This document shows, one piece after another, positions 26,243 through 34,621 of a stretch of DNA of 64,000 nucleotides. This stretch comes from Bacteroides sp. M10. Its GTDB lineage: Bacteria; Bacteroidota; Bacteroidia; Bacteroidales; Bacteroidaceae. Position 1 is the stretch's first letter, and each line of letters opens with the position of its first letter. The stretch is taken from positions 558,001-622,000 of the forward strand of contig NZ_CP060488.1 in the NCBI RefSeq assembly GCF_014334015.1, read 5' to 3'. Under the pieces are notes generated by a model. The model was given only the letters and a program-made list of their open reading frames with translations, did not search any database and had not been told where the DNA came from. The translations under genes and the position numbers were made by a program.

Positions 26243-27472
26243 TCAAAAGAGAATATGAAGATTCAACTTAACCTGAAATTCCTTAGATCCTGCCCCCACT
26301 AACTGATTGTATGAGGTATATGAACCTGCCAGCTGTAGCTTGAACGTATTATTATTGAAATATTTCGATGCTCCGAAAGTGATGTTATCCGCCTCGCGCA
26401 AAACACTCTGTTCAGTCTCCTTCCACTCGGGTTTCACTTTACTGTAAGCAATATCAAGTGCCCATAATTTACGGAAAAGATACCCAGCCTGCACATTGAA
26501 TCCATTTCCCAAAGCCAGATAATTAGCTATCTGATGCGGTTTCAATTTTGCACCTTCATCCTTTTCTACATAAAGCCCGTTCAAACCGTTCGCTGTTGCA
26601 TTGACATACTCTGCCAACAAGGAGAAACCATTCCACTTGAAGAGTAAATCGGCAGACAACTTACGATAGTCGGGATAATCCGCAGCACCTTCTTTATCAT
26701 ACATCTGAAAATCATTATGTCCCTCACCTACCATATTACTGGCACCGACATTATAACTATAGGCCGCACCGATAGCCAATTTGGGAGATTTCTCACGAAT
26801 AAAATCATTAAAGACCATTTCATTACCGCTCGTAAAGAAGCCCAACGGATAAACAGTGACACGTCCGCCATATTTCAACCCACCCAAATCAGGGTCAGTG
26901 CTTGATGAACCAAATGAATTGCGTCCGTCACCGGAAGTAACAGCAGCGCCCAAATCGAATCCGAGTTTGCCAAGTGACAAGCGGCTTTCAACAAATAATC
27001 CCAACTCACGGCCTGTACGGGAGAAAGTACGATCCATCAATGAATGTTCACCAAAAGCAAGTCCCTGATCGAGCATCATCATCTGCCGGGTATTGGTAAA
27101 AGTCTGTTTCTGTCCGGCACTGATTTTCAACTGTTTCCAGGGAGCATACGAAACCCATGCATCCAACAAAGGGTAGGAATCTGCAAAATCTGCCTGTAAA
27201 AAGAATCCCAGTTTCTCATTCAGGAACGAACTTTCCAGACTTAAATAAGCATGTTCAATATCAAATCCATATTCCGACTCTGCGTTCTTTATGTCCGTAT
27301 AATAACCTGATCCCTGGAGATAACCGCCAAAACGCAGTTTCTGACCGGGTGTTCTCAAGTTCAAGTCAAGCAAACCATCTTTCAGTTGCGGAAATGCCTC
27401 GTTTCCAATTGTCTGAGCATACATACCTGTAGCCAAAATCAAGGAGAAAACTCCTATTATTATCTTTTTCAT
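26243..27472 (-). CDS. OprP/OprO-like outer-membrane porin
   Basis: 409 aa from the ATG at 27472, which opens the signal peptide MKKIIIGVFSLILATGMYAQ. The ORF could start at 27496, but that adds a non-signal extension. The barrel resembles the phosphate-selective porin O/P family: LRFGGYLQGSGYYTDIKNAE, FGFFLQADF-type strands, LKISAGQKQTFTN, GRELGLFVESRL, GLKYGGRVTVYPLGFF, and a terminal KLNLHILF ending in Phe. A paralogue at 29036 shares the same layout. It probably admits products of the neighbouring peptidases. Confidence 0.87.
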   Translation of the reverse strand: MKKIIIGVFSLILATGMYAQTIGNEAFPQLKDGLLDLNLRTPGQKLRFGGYLQGSGYYTDIKNAESEYGFDIEHAYLSLESSFLNEKLGFFLQADFADSYPLLDAWVSYAPWKQLKISAGQKQTFTNTRQMMMLDQGLAFGEHSLMDRTFSRTGRELGLFVESRLSLGKLGFDLGAAVTSGDGRNSFGSSSTDPDLGGLKYGGRVTVYPLGFFTSGNEMVFNDFIREKSPKLAIGAAYSYNVGASNMVGEGHNDFQMYDKEGAADYPDYRKLSADLLFKWNGFSLLAEYVNATANGLNGLYVEKDEGAKLKPHQIANYLALGNGFNVQAGYLFRKLWALDIAYSKVKPEWKETEQSVLREADNITFGASKYFNNNTFKLQLAGSYTSYNQLVGAGSKEFQVKLNLHILF

Positions 27473-27504
27473 ATCTTGTATTCTATTTATCGTCATTAAT
27501 TAAT

Positions 27505-29028
27505 CTATTTCATTTTACGATAGACGCCCAGCGTATTGTTTACTGCAGCATCAATCACGCGGTAGTTGACGAAACCATTGGCTGATTCCGGTTCCAGCAA
27601 TACTGTCACAAGGGTGGCCAAAGGTTGGGACATGGGAATACGATAGCTGCCGGCCGGAAGAGTAATCGTACGGTTACTGGTATTTGTTACCACATTCAAC
27701 GGTAAAATACCGGCTACCAAATCATGGCTTTCTACTGCTTTTGTAACAGTGTAACACTCCAGTTCAACCGTTTCAGGAGATTCCAGCCGTTCCAGTTCAA
27801 CCCCATAATGCTGCAATATTTCCACAGCACGATTTTGGTTGGCGTCCAGATAATAGGCAACAGGGCGTTCGCGGGTCAGTACAACTTCCGATTCGGGAGC
27901 GATACGGGCCTCAACAGGCACAGTTATCTCTTTACAGGCTAGCATATCGATAAAATTCAACGGATAGTCGGAAGCGGGTTTCGAACGGAAAGTCACGGCA
28001 ATATCACCATTATAATGAGCAGATTCATCTACAGCTTTTCGTATTTGATCTTCATGCTCAAAAGTAGTACGGGCAAATGACTCTGCCAATTTATAAACAG
28101 TATATACCCTACGTTTATAAGAAGTGCGTCCCAAGCCGACACCACGTACTTCCATCAACATTGAAATAGCTCCACGCAATGCCATGATATTAGTGGAAGA
28201 GCGGGGAGAGGAACCGCCGATATTGAATATAATTTCTCCACGATTACTTTTAGTAGTAAAATAGGTATGATGTGTCAGTCCTTCCGCATCAGCCATACGA
28301 CTAGCTTCAGGCACATAAAAATCGTCTACAACAGCACGTAATGCGGGAGATACATTCGGGTTGCTACTCCACAAAAACATAAAGTCGTTAGGATTGGTAA
28401 CCAGAAGCCCGTCGGTCACTTCTTCGTAAGAGGCACGAAGCGGTTTGTATTCATGGAAATCGATAAACAAATGAGGTTTGACTGTCAGAGCAACCCGTTG
28501 TAAAGTGCGTGCTTCCGGGGTTGACAAAAGAGTCTGGTCACGGTTCAGGTCTATACCATTGGCAGTGAGCCGTTCTCCCTGTTCGCTTCCGTCAATATTT
28601 ACCGAAGGCAGGATATAGAAATCCATCTTATCAAGCAGGGCAGACAGTTGAGGATCACAGGTCAGTTGCTTCATAAAATATAGAAGTCCTTCCGTACCAG
28701 CCGGTTCATTTCCATGTACACATCCTGTATAGAGGACACGTAACTTATCACTTCCTCCTTTGCTCACCTTTATCATAGGTATTTCACGTCCACGCTGAGT
28801 ACGACCTACAATTTGAAGTTTCACCCATTCCGGATGAGCGGTAGCCAAATCATGCAAGAACGTCATCAACTCACGATAAGTGGTGAAACCATGCTTCTTG
28901 GCAAATGCCGGTGTATCCATGTCGACCTGTGGATCGGGGAAGAACTTCGCCGTCACCTTTCCGGTCTGTTGAGCATAGAATGGAAGACCGGATAATAAAA
29001 GACAGAGTATTAATAATATTCGTTTCAT
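27505..29028 (-). CDS. Secreted M14 zinc carboxypeptidase
   Basis: 507 aa with signal peptide MKRILLILCLLLSGLPFYAQ. The catalytic domain (about 45-310) has the M14 zinc motif H105-x-x-E108 in GCVHGNEPAGTEG, the substrate-binding N162-R163 in GIDLNRDQ, the third ligand H192 in LFIDFHEYKP, and a candidate catalytic glutamate in ISMLMEVRG. A C-terminal beta-rich region (about 360-507) is typical of Bacteroidota forms. It would trim C-terminal residues from peptides in the periplasm or outside the cell. It lies between the two porins (8 bp and 32 bp gaps), so it fits a peptide-scavenging operon. Confidence 0.92.
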   Translation of the reverse strand: MKRILLILCLLLSGLPFYAQQTGKVTAKFFPDPQVDMDTPAFAKKHGFTTYRELMTFLHDLATAHPEWVKLQIVGRTQRGREIPMIKVSKGGSDKLRVLYTGCVHGNEPAGTEGLLYFMKQLTCDPQLSALLDKMDFYILPSVNIDGSEQGERLTANGIDLNRDQTLLSTPEARTLQRVALTVKPHLFIDFHEYKPLRASYEEVTDGLLVTNPNDFMFLWSSNPNVSPALRAVVDDFYVPEASRMADAEGLTHHTYFTTKSNRGEIIFNIGGSSPRSSTNIMALRGAISMLMEVRGVGLGRTSYKRRVYTVYKLAESFARTTFEHEDQIRKAVDESAHYNGDIAVTFRSKPASDYPLNFIDMLACKEITVPVEARIAPESEVVLTRERPVAYYLDANQNRAVEILQHYGVELERLESPETVELECYTVTKAVESHDLVAGILPLNVVTNTSNRTITLPAGSYRIPMSQPLATLVTVLLEPESANGFVNYRVIDAAVNNTLGVYRKMK

Positions 29029-29035
29029 AGCTTCA

Positions 29036-30406
29036 TCAGAATTTAAATTGGAACAATAGGTTTCCTATCCACTCATTACCATTATAGGTGTATGTACTGT
29101 CGGGAGTACGGTTTTCACCATTGCTACGGGCCAGTCCGACAGTTAATTGTATTTTGGCAGCATAATTACGTGTCAGATATTTGGAGACACTAAAATCATA
29201 AAAGTTATGTCTGTTGAAATACAGATTATTATTCATATATGAATATTCGTCCGGCTTAAGGTATGTATAACGCAAGTCAAAACTCCAAAGACTGCGAAGC
29301 ATATATCCTGCCTGAATATTAAACCCTTGCCCCAACATCATTCTATTTTTGATATAAGCTTCTACATTCTGCTCTCCGTTCACGTCAAAGGTAGTAGCGG
29401 TGGTGCCATCGTTTCTTACCCGTTTCGTAATAGAAGAAGGAACATATCCCCAGGTCTTCGCATATTCTCCCAACATGGAAAATCCGCGATACTTAAAGGC
29501 AAAGTCTGCCACTAATTTAGCATAATCGGGAAGATCTATTTCATCACGGTCATTCATATAAAGAATATCCCCGTTACTACGGCCGCCACGACGGTCGGAT
29601 GTGCCGTCCGCATAGCTATAAGCAACACCCACACTTAACTTCGGAGTCAGTTCGTAAGCCATATCCCCTTCTCTGCTGCCTCCCATCGAACGGAAAGCTC
29701 CAAAAGGAAGATAATTCAGTCGGCCGCCATACTTTAATCCACCATAACGTTTTCCTTCCGAAATCGGACCGGAACCGTCAGTGATGGCAATAGCAGGACG
29801 TAGAAGACCTTTGCTGCCTACCCGGAAAGAACTTTCGGCAAAGACTCCCAGTTCACGAATCGTGCTAAATGCAGAAGTGATCTTACTACGTTCGCCAAAC
29901 TGTAAAGTGTGGGAACTCATCTGTAATTCGTAGTTATCCGTAGGAGTGGAACGCTGCCCAAACGAAACGACCAGTTTAGAACCCCAAGGGCGATAGGCTG
30001 CATAAGCATCCATCAATAAGGAACCGGAATCATCGTCTGTCTCACTACCTTTCACCAAGTCGAGTCCCAAGCGGAAACGCAATTTATCATGATAGACACT
30101 TCCATCAAAACGCACACGGGCACGTCGCACACGGAAGCGGTTGTACATCTGATCCACATCTTCAAAGCGACGGCTTTCTACCGAGGTTTGTACCATTCCG
30201 CTAATAACCAGCTTATTGCCGCCCTGTGTTGTGAGTCTTAAGCCATCCCCCATTTTATAGCGATGGAGAACTACCTTGTTGTCGATATCTGATAAACTTT
30301 CATCGCTGGCTTCCACTATTTCGGCGTCATCACTACCTTCGTCTGTCTGCGCCATTACCGGAAGGAACAAGAATAGCCCTATCAGGAATAATAGATATTT
30401 TTTCAT
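29036..30406 (-). CDS. OprP/OprO-like outer-membrane porin (paralogue)
   Basis: 456 aa from the ATG at 30406 (an ATG two codons upstream at 30412 also works). The signal peptide is MKKYLLFLIGLFLFLPVMAQ, followed by an acidic linker (EGSDDAEIVEASDESLSDID). The barrel has the same milestones as the porin at 26243: FRVRRARVRFDGSVYHDKLR, LVVSFGQRSTPTDNYELQMS, IRELGVFAESSFRVG, GGLKYGGRLNYLPFGAF, and an end IGNLLFQFKF. The operon therefore has two related but diverged porins, which may differ in charge selectivity. Confidence 0.87.
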   Translation of the reverse strand: MKKYLLFLIGLFLFLPVMAQTDEGSDDAEIVEASDESLSDIDNKVVLHRYKMGDGLRLTTQGGNKLVISGMVQTSVESRRFEDVDQMYNRFRVRRARVRFDGSVYHDKLRFRLGLDLVKGSETDDDSGSLLMDAYAAYRPWGSKLVVSFGQRSTPTDNYELQMSSHTLQFGERSKITSAFSTIRELGVFAESSFRVGSKGLLRPAIAITDGSGPISEGKRYGGLKYGGRLNYLPFGAFRSMGGSREGDMAYELTPKLSVGVAYSYADGTSDRRGGRSNGDILYMNDRDEIDLPDYAKLVADFAFKYRGFSMLGEYAKTWGYVPSSITKRVRNDGTTATTFDVNGEQNVEAYIKNRMMLGQGFNIQAGYMLRSLWSFDLRYTYLKPDEYSYMNNNLYFNRHNFYDFSVSKYLTRNYAAKIQLTVGLARSNGENRTPDSTYTYNGNEWIGNLLFQFKF

Positions 30407-30424
30407 ATCCATGTTGTTTTAGTA

Positions 30425-31573
30425 TTACATTTCAAAATTTCCCTTACGTATCACGATGCCTTCATGCATCATTTCCGCACCACGGGCGTAGACACCCTGC
30501 AATTTCCATTTATCATCAAATAGCGTTATATCCGCATCCCATCCTTCCCGGAGTTCTCCTTTTCCTTTCAGTTTCATTGTACGGGCAGGATTCGTTGTTA
30601 TCAGGCGGAAAGCATCCGAAGGGGCAATACCTCCATCCACTATCAACCGGATTACCTGTTCCAGATTTCGATGTAAGGGTGCCACAGTATAACTGTCTTC
30701 CCCGGTAACCGGGTCTTTACGACGCACACCGGCATTACCATCCGATGAGAAAGTCATACGATCAATAGATACTCCGGCATTCAATCCCTCCAATACACTT
30801 TCATAGGGTTCGCAATATTTCGTTCCGCCTGTGGAAATATCGATCATTCCCCCCATACGGGCAAATTCAATTCCTTGCAAGAACAGATCGTGCGTACGTC
30901 CCATGTGGGTAGGAGAAATATAGCTGATTAATGAAGGATATTCCCGCGCTATCTCAAGCAACAGATCAATGCCTCCGGATAAAGCTCCCAAATGCACATG
31001 CATCACTCCGCCCTTGGCAGAAGTAAAGCCCCCCAGACGTACTTGCTGAATGATACGCATCAGCTCACTTTTGGTAGGATAGGAACTACGGTCATCGCTT
31101 ATAGCTATCTTACAGCCGATCACTTTATCAATGAAAATCAAATCATTGGCAATACAATCTGTCAATGTAGGAGTGGGAAGTCCATAGTAGCCGGTAAGCA
31201 TATAAGCTGATATACCGTCCATGCATAGTGCTTTTGTTTTAGCATAAAGTGCCGGTAATTGCTTCACGAAGCCATCGGTTCCCAATAGTCCGACTACCGT
31301 AGTCGTTCCACAAGCCAGTAAACGGCTAAGCGGCACTTCAGGAGCCAGAGAGAAATATCCGGTTTGTCCGCCTCCGCCAATGATATGTACGTGTTGGTCG
31401 ATACAGCCGGGAGCAGCATTCATGCCTGCTCCATCGATCACTTCTACTTCTATTCCACGAATATCGATATGGGGTGCGATACAAGCAATTTTTTCACCAC
31501 AAATAAGCAGGTCGTTCATCCCCTTGTCTTCAGGAGCATAAAGATGTATATTTTGAATCAGTTTGAACATCAT
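30425..31573 (-). CDS. iadA: Isoaspartyl dipeptidase
   Basis: 382 aa (E. coli IadA is 390). It hydrolyses beta-aspartyl (isoaspartyl) dipeptides to L-aspartate plus an amino acid. All binuclear-zinc residues known in E. coli IadA (H68, H70, K162, H201, H230, D285) recur here at a constant offset of seven: H61, H63, K155 (the carbamylated lysine in GCKIAISD), H194, H223, D278. The HVHIIGGGGQTG motif is intact. No signal peptide is visible, so it acts in the cytoplasm. It sits 16 bp from the DcuC-type carrier gene. Confidence 0.96.
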   Translation of the reverse strand: MMFKLIQNIHLYAPEDKGMNDLLICGEKIACIAPHIDIRGIEVEVIDGAGMNAAPGCIDQHVHIIGGGGQTGYFSLAPEVPLSRLLACGTTTVVGLLGTDGFVKQLPALYAKTKALCMDGISAYMLTGYYGLPTPTLTDCIANDLIFIDKVIGCKIAISDDRSSYPTKSELMRIIQQVRLGGFTSAKGGVMHVHLGALSGGIDLLLEIAREYPSLISYISPTHMGRTHDLFLQGIEFARMGGMIDISTGGTKYCEPYESVLEGLNAGVSIDRMTFSSDGNAGVRRKDPVTGEDSYTVAPLHRNLEQVIRLIVDGGIAPSDAFRLITTNPARTMKLKGKGELREGWDADITLFDDKWKLQGVYARGAEMMHEGIVIRKGNFEM

Positions 31574-31588
31574 AATCAGTATTACTTG

Positions 31589-32968
31589 TTAAATAAAAAA
31601 GTGAATAACTATCATGGCAATCAGTGTGATTGTCAGCGGAATGATATTGCGTTTGGCCAAATCGGTAGCCGATACACCAGCGATCTCCGAGATAGCAATA
31701 ATCACACCGGCAATAGGTGACGCCGCCCGTCCCATGCTCGATGCTAATTGCATAGGCAATATCATATCTACGGGTGCCATACCGACTTTGGTAGCGATTG
31801 ACGGAACCAGCGGGCCAAACGAGAAGAAAGAAGCATTGCCACTTCCCATCAGGATGGCAGCCAGGAAAAGAATCAGGATAATGACAATAGAAACCAAAGT
31901 TCCAGAGAATCCCAGGCTGGTGCATCCTTCAACCAACGCATCAATGAAGCCAAGACTAATTAATCCCTTAGAGAAGATTTCTGCTGCAACAATCAGTGTC
32001 ACCACATTGGTAAATACCTTACCCATCCCTTCCCAGAATGATTTCATAGTCACAAAAACCGCTTTAAAGGAACGAAGCCGTATCAACTCGAACAACATGG
32101 AAACTGCCAGAGAGACGAACATTGCCGTAGTGGTATCCAACTCGATCGGAGGATCGAACAAGTGTACATACTTCGAGAATATGATTAACAGGAACAATGG
32201 CAACACTGGCAAAATCGCATAAATCAAAGGAATATCTACCTTGAAATCTTTCGTATCCACCATTTCAGGCTGTGTACGTCCAGACTGGCGATCCTTGCGG
32301 TCAAAATAACGATTGGTGAGATAGTAAACAATCATTAGCAAAATAGTAAGCGGAATGGCCAGCGGAAGCTGGTGTTCAACAAAGTACAGCATATTATTTT
32401 GACCGACAAGTTCCGCCGCCCGGGCAGTATTGGCCGAACCGGGGCCCATATCAAAAATGGTACAAGCAGAAATAACAGATACTGCCGTCAAACGACTCAC
32501 TCCCAAGCCTACCAAAATAGGAAAGATAGAAGCGACCAGCAACAGTCCAAGTCCCGTTGCGCTCGGTGTGCAAATGAAAAGCATTTGCCCGATAGGAATG
32601 ACAATGGAAGCAGCGATATAAGGAAATTTCTTGAATATGGCCAGCGGTTGCATAGACACATATACCAATGCATCACTAGCCTTTATCTTTTTCATGTAAG
32701 CTACATAACCTCCAATAGTCATAATCATCAAACCGACACGAAGCATATTCGATGAAAAAGTTTCTTTGATAATCCGGAAGAGATCGAAAACTGGCGTCCC
32801 CGTTGTTTCAGTCAGACTTAGCGAATGCATACCAAGCAGCATACTAAGTGCCAACATCAGAATTCCGGCTACCATCAATACTCCCTGCGGATTATTCTTT
32901 TTCATTAGCCAATAAGCCACCAATACAATTACCTGTAAGGCTATAAATGCACCTATATATATCATCAT
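31589..32968 (-). CDS. DcuC-family C4-dicarboxylate/aspartate carrier
   Basis: 459 aa and about 12 hydrophobic segments, an inner-membrane carrier of the DcuC family. Characteristic patches are ILMLALSMLLG near the N-terminus, CTPSATGLGLLLVASIFPIL, SVISACTIFDMGPGSANTA, LMGSGNASFFSFGPLVPSIA and MQLASSMGRAASPIAGVII. DcuC proteins move fumarate, succinate or aspartate in anaerobes. Next to iadA, a role in aspartate/succinate exchange after isoaspartyl peptide breakdown is plausible. An alternative is uptake of the dipeptide-like substrate itself. Spacing to the LRR gene upstream is 17 bp. Confidence 0.9.
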   Translation of the reverse strand: MMIYIGAFIALQVIVLVAYWLMKKNNPQGVLMVAGILMLALSMLLGMHSLSLTETTGTPVFDLFRIIKETFSSNMLRVGLMIMTIGGYVAYMKKIKASDALVYVSMQPLAIFKKFPYIAASIVIPIGQMLFICTPSATGLGLLLVASIFPILVGLGVSRLTAVSVISACTIFDMGPGSANTARAAELVGQNNMLYFVEHQLPLAIPLTILLMIVYYLTNRYFDRKDRQSGRTQPEMVDTKDFKVDIPLIYAILPVLPLFLLIIFSKYVHLFDPPIELDTTTAMFVSLAVSMLFELIRLRSFKAVFVTMKSFWEGMGKVFTNVVTLIVAAEIFSKGLISLGFIDALVEGCTSLGFSGTLVSIVIILILFLAAILMGSGNASFFSFGPLVPSIATKVGMAPVDMILPMQLASSMGRAASPIAGVIIAISEIAGVSATDLAKRNIIPLTITLIAMIVIHFFI

Positions 32969-32985
32969 AGTATCCTTTATTTGAA

Positions 32986-34401
32986 TTATTCAGCTTCTAC
33001 GCCTTTATTTTTAGTAGTAGTCAAATTATTAAATATTCCTGCCGGAATCTTGAAATTTGCACCAGGATTACCACTTAAGTCGAGTTCTGTTAGCTTAACC
33101 AGATTCGTCACATTGATTGCCTCCAGTTTATTATTTTTCAGATTAAGAGTCTCCAGATTGGATGTATATGAAAGATTAATAGACGACAACGTGCCATATC
33201 CACTTTTCGTACTACCATTACAGTTCAGAACACGTAATTTGGGGTTACCACTCAAATCCAATGAACTAACTCCTGCTGTGTTCACTTGCAAGACTTCCAA
33301 ATTGCTAAGTCCAGTAATCGGAAGTGCCTCGGTAAACTTATTTGAGGTAGCTGTAAATTCAACCAATCCTGTAAAGAACTGTAATCCATCTGCAGAACTT
33401 ATCAAAGTTTCCGCAGTTGTTAAACCAGCAGCTTGTAATTCAGTAATCGTGTCCTTCATTTTATTGACATTCATAGAAGTGACAGTAGCTGCAATTGTCT
33501 TATCCAATTGATATTCATTTCCCTCTTTCACAACAAGTCCTTGTGGCAACTTGCCAGCTGTTGTCGATAGATAATAAAGATACTCTCCAAAAGCCTGATC
33601 CGGGATCGTGAACAATTCACCGTCTTCATCGCCTCCTCCTTCAGAGTCAGCCACCACTCCGACAGCAGTAGTCAATTGGTTCATTAAATCCTCCGGAATA
33701 GCAAAAGGAGCAGCCGGGTTATTACTCAAATCAAGTTCTTTCAATGCTGAATAGTTTGAAGGAAGAGTAAACCCATTCTCCTGAAGATTCTGTTTCTTTA
33801 AATAAATATGTTCTATCACATTATTATTTGCGAAGCTAATTGTCGAAAGTTTGGTAGACGTATCGGTAGTAGTGTTCCCACCATAACGAAAGCGAACGAG
33901 TTTAGTGTTCTGTGATAAGTCCAGTGTTGCAACGCAGTTGTTGTTCATCTCAACCGTTTCAAGTTGGGTCAATGCGGTCAGGTCCATACGTTCCACTGAA
34001 TTGGAGGTGATCTTCAATGTCTTTAGAGCGGTAAAGAACTGCAAACCGTCCATATCTACAATTTTCACTGCAGCCGTAGCCAACCCTGCACTCTCCAATT
34101 TAGATATCTGCGCATCGTTTTTTACCAGATAGAGGTTTTCCACGGTAGCGGCTTTTTGGGTGTTCAGATAGAATTTGCCATTTTCCGCAACAGCCATTTC
34201 ATAAGGAAGCTTGTTTTCGTCTGTACGGCTACAGTTATAAACAAGGTATTCTCCCAACGCACGATCCTTAATTTCATAAAGGTCTTGTTCACCATCTCCC
34301 TGTATATCTTCCACATCATTTGTGGTACAAGATGAGAGTCCTCCAAGCAATAATGCCATGCAAAACATTGCAGTAGTCATCGGTTTGTTCATTCGCATCA
34401 T
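32986..34401 (-). CDS. LRR lipoprotein with internal duplication
   Basis: 471 aa with lipobox GLSSC (Cys25). The mature part consists of two homologous halves, about 40-235 and 243-465. Each starts with an (A/G)-x-GEYL-Y motif (DRALGEYLVYN; DQAFGEYLYYL), then KLP...YL.T...A..TV, then AGL.TA......DGLQFFT.L, then a ladder of leucine-rich repeats (LDLSQNTKLVRFR; LDLSGNPKLRVLN). Surface LRR proteins usually bind other proteins or peptides. As first gene of a peptide-scavenging operon it may be the capture protein. The promoter is in the gap to the divergent GT51 gene at 34622. Confidence 0.85.
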   Translation of the reverse strand: MMRMNKPMTTAMFCMALLLGGLSSCTTNDVEDIQGDGEQDLYEIKDRALGEYLVYNCSRTDENKLPYEMAVAENGKFYLNTQKAATVENLYLVKNDAQISKLESAGLATAAVKIVDMDGLQFFTALKTLKITSNSVERMDLTALTQLETVEMNNNCVATLDLSQNTKLVRFRYGGNTTTDTSTKLSTISFANNNVIEHIYLKKQNLQENGFTLPSNYSALKELDLSNNPAAPFAIPEDLMNQLTTAVGVVADSEGGGDEDGELFTIPDQAFGEYLYYLSTTAGKLPQGLVVKEGNEYQLDKTIAATVTSMNVNKMKDTITELQAAGLTTAETLISSADGLQFFTGLVEFTATSNKFTEALPITGLSNLEVLQVNTAGVSSLDLSGNPKLRVLNCNGSTKSGYGTLSSINLSYTSNLETLNLKNNKLEAINVTNLVKLTELDLSGNPGANFKIPAGIFNNLTTTKNKGVEAE

Positions 34402-34565
34402 AATTTCAAAAGTATTGGTTTTGAGCGTAAAAGTAACATTAACGAGTAAACGAAAAGATTAATACAGACCTTAACAAAAGATTAATATTGCAAATAAAGC
34501 GCCTTTTTTTGTATTTTCTTCTTTCTACTGATGAATATAACTCTAAAAATGGGAAAATACTCCGC

Positions 34566-34593
34566 TTGTTGCCCGAATTATTATCTACCTTTG
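34566..34593 (+). promoter_or_regulatory. Promoter of the GT51 gene
   Basis: TACCTTTG (34586-34593) fits the Bacteroides -7 box TAnnTTTG. Upstream, ttgttg (34566-34571) is a possible -33 element, though the spacing is a little short. The start would fall about 20 nt before the ATG at 34622. Confidence 0.5.
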
Positions 34594-34621
34594 CAGCGAT
34601 TATCATATCAAGAAAAAGAAG

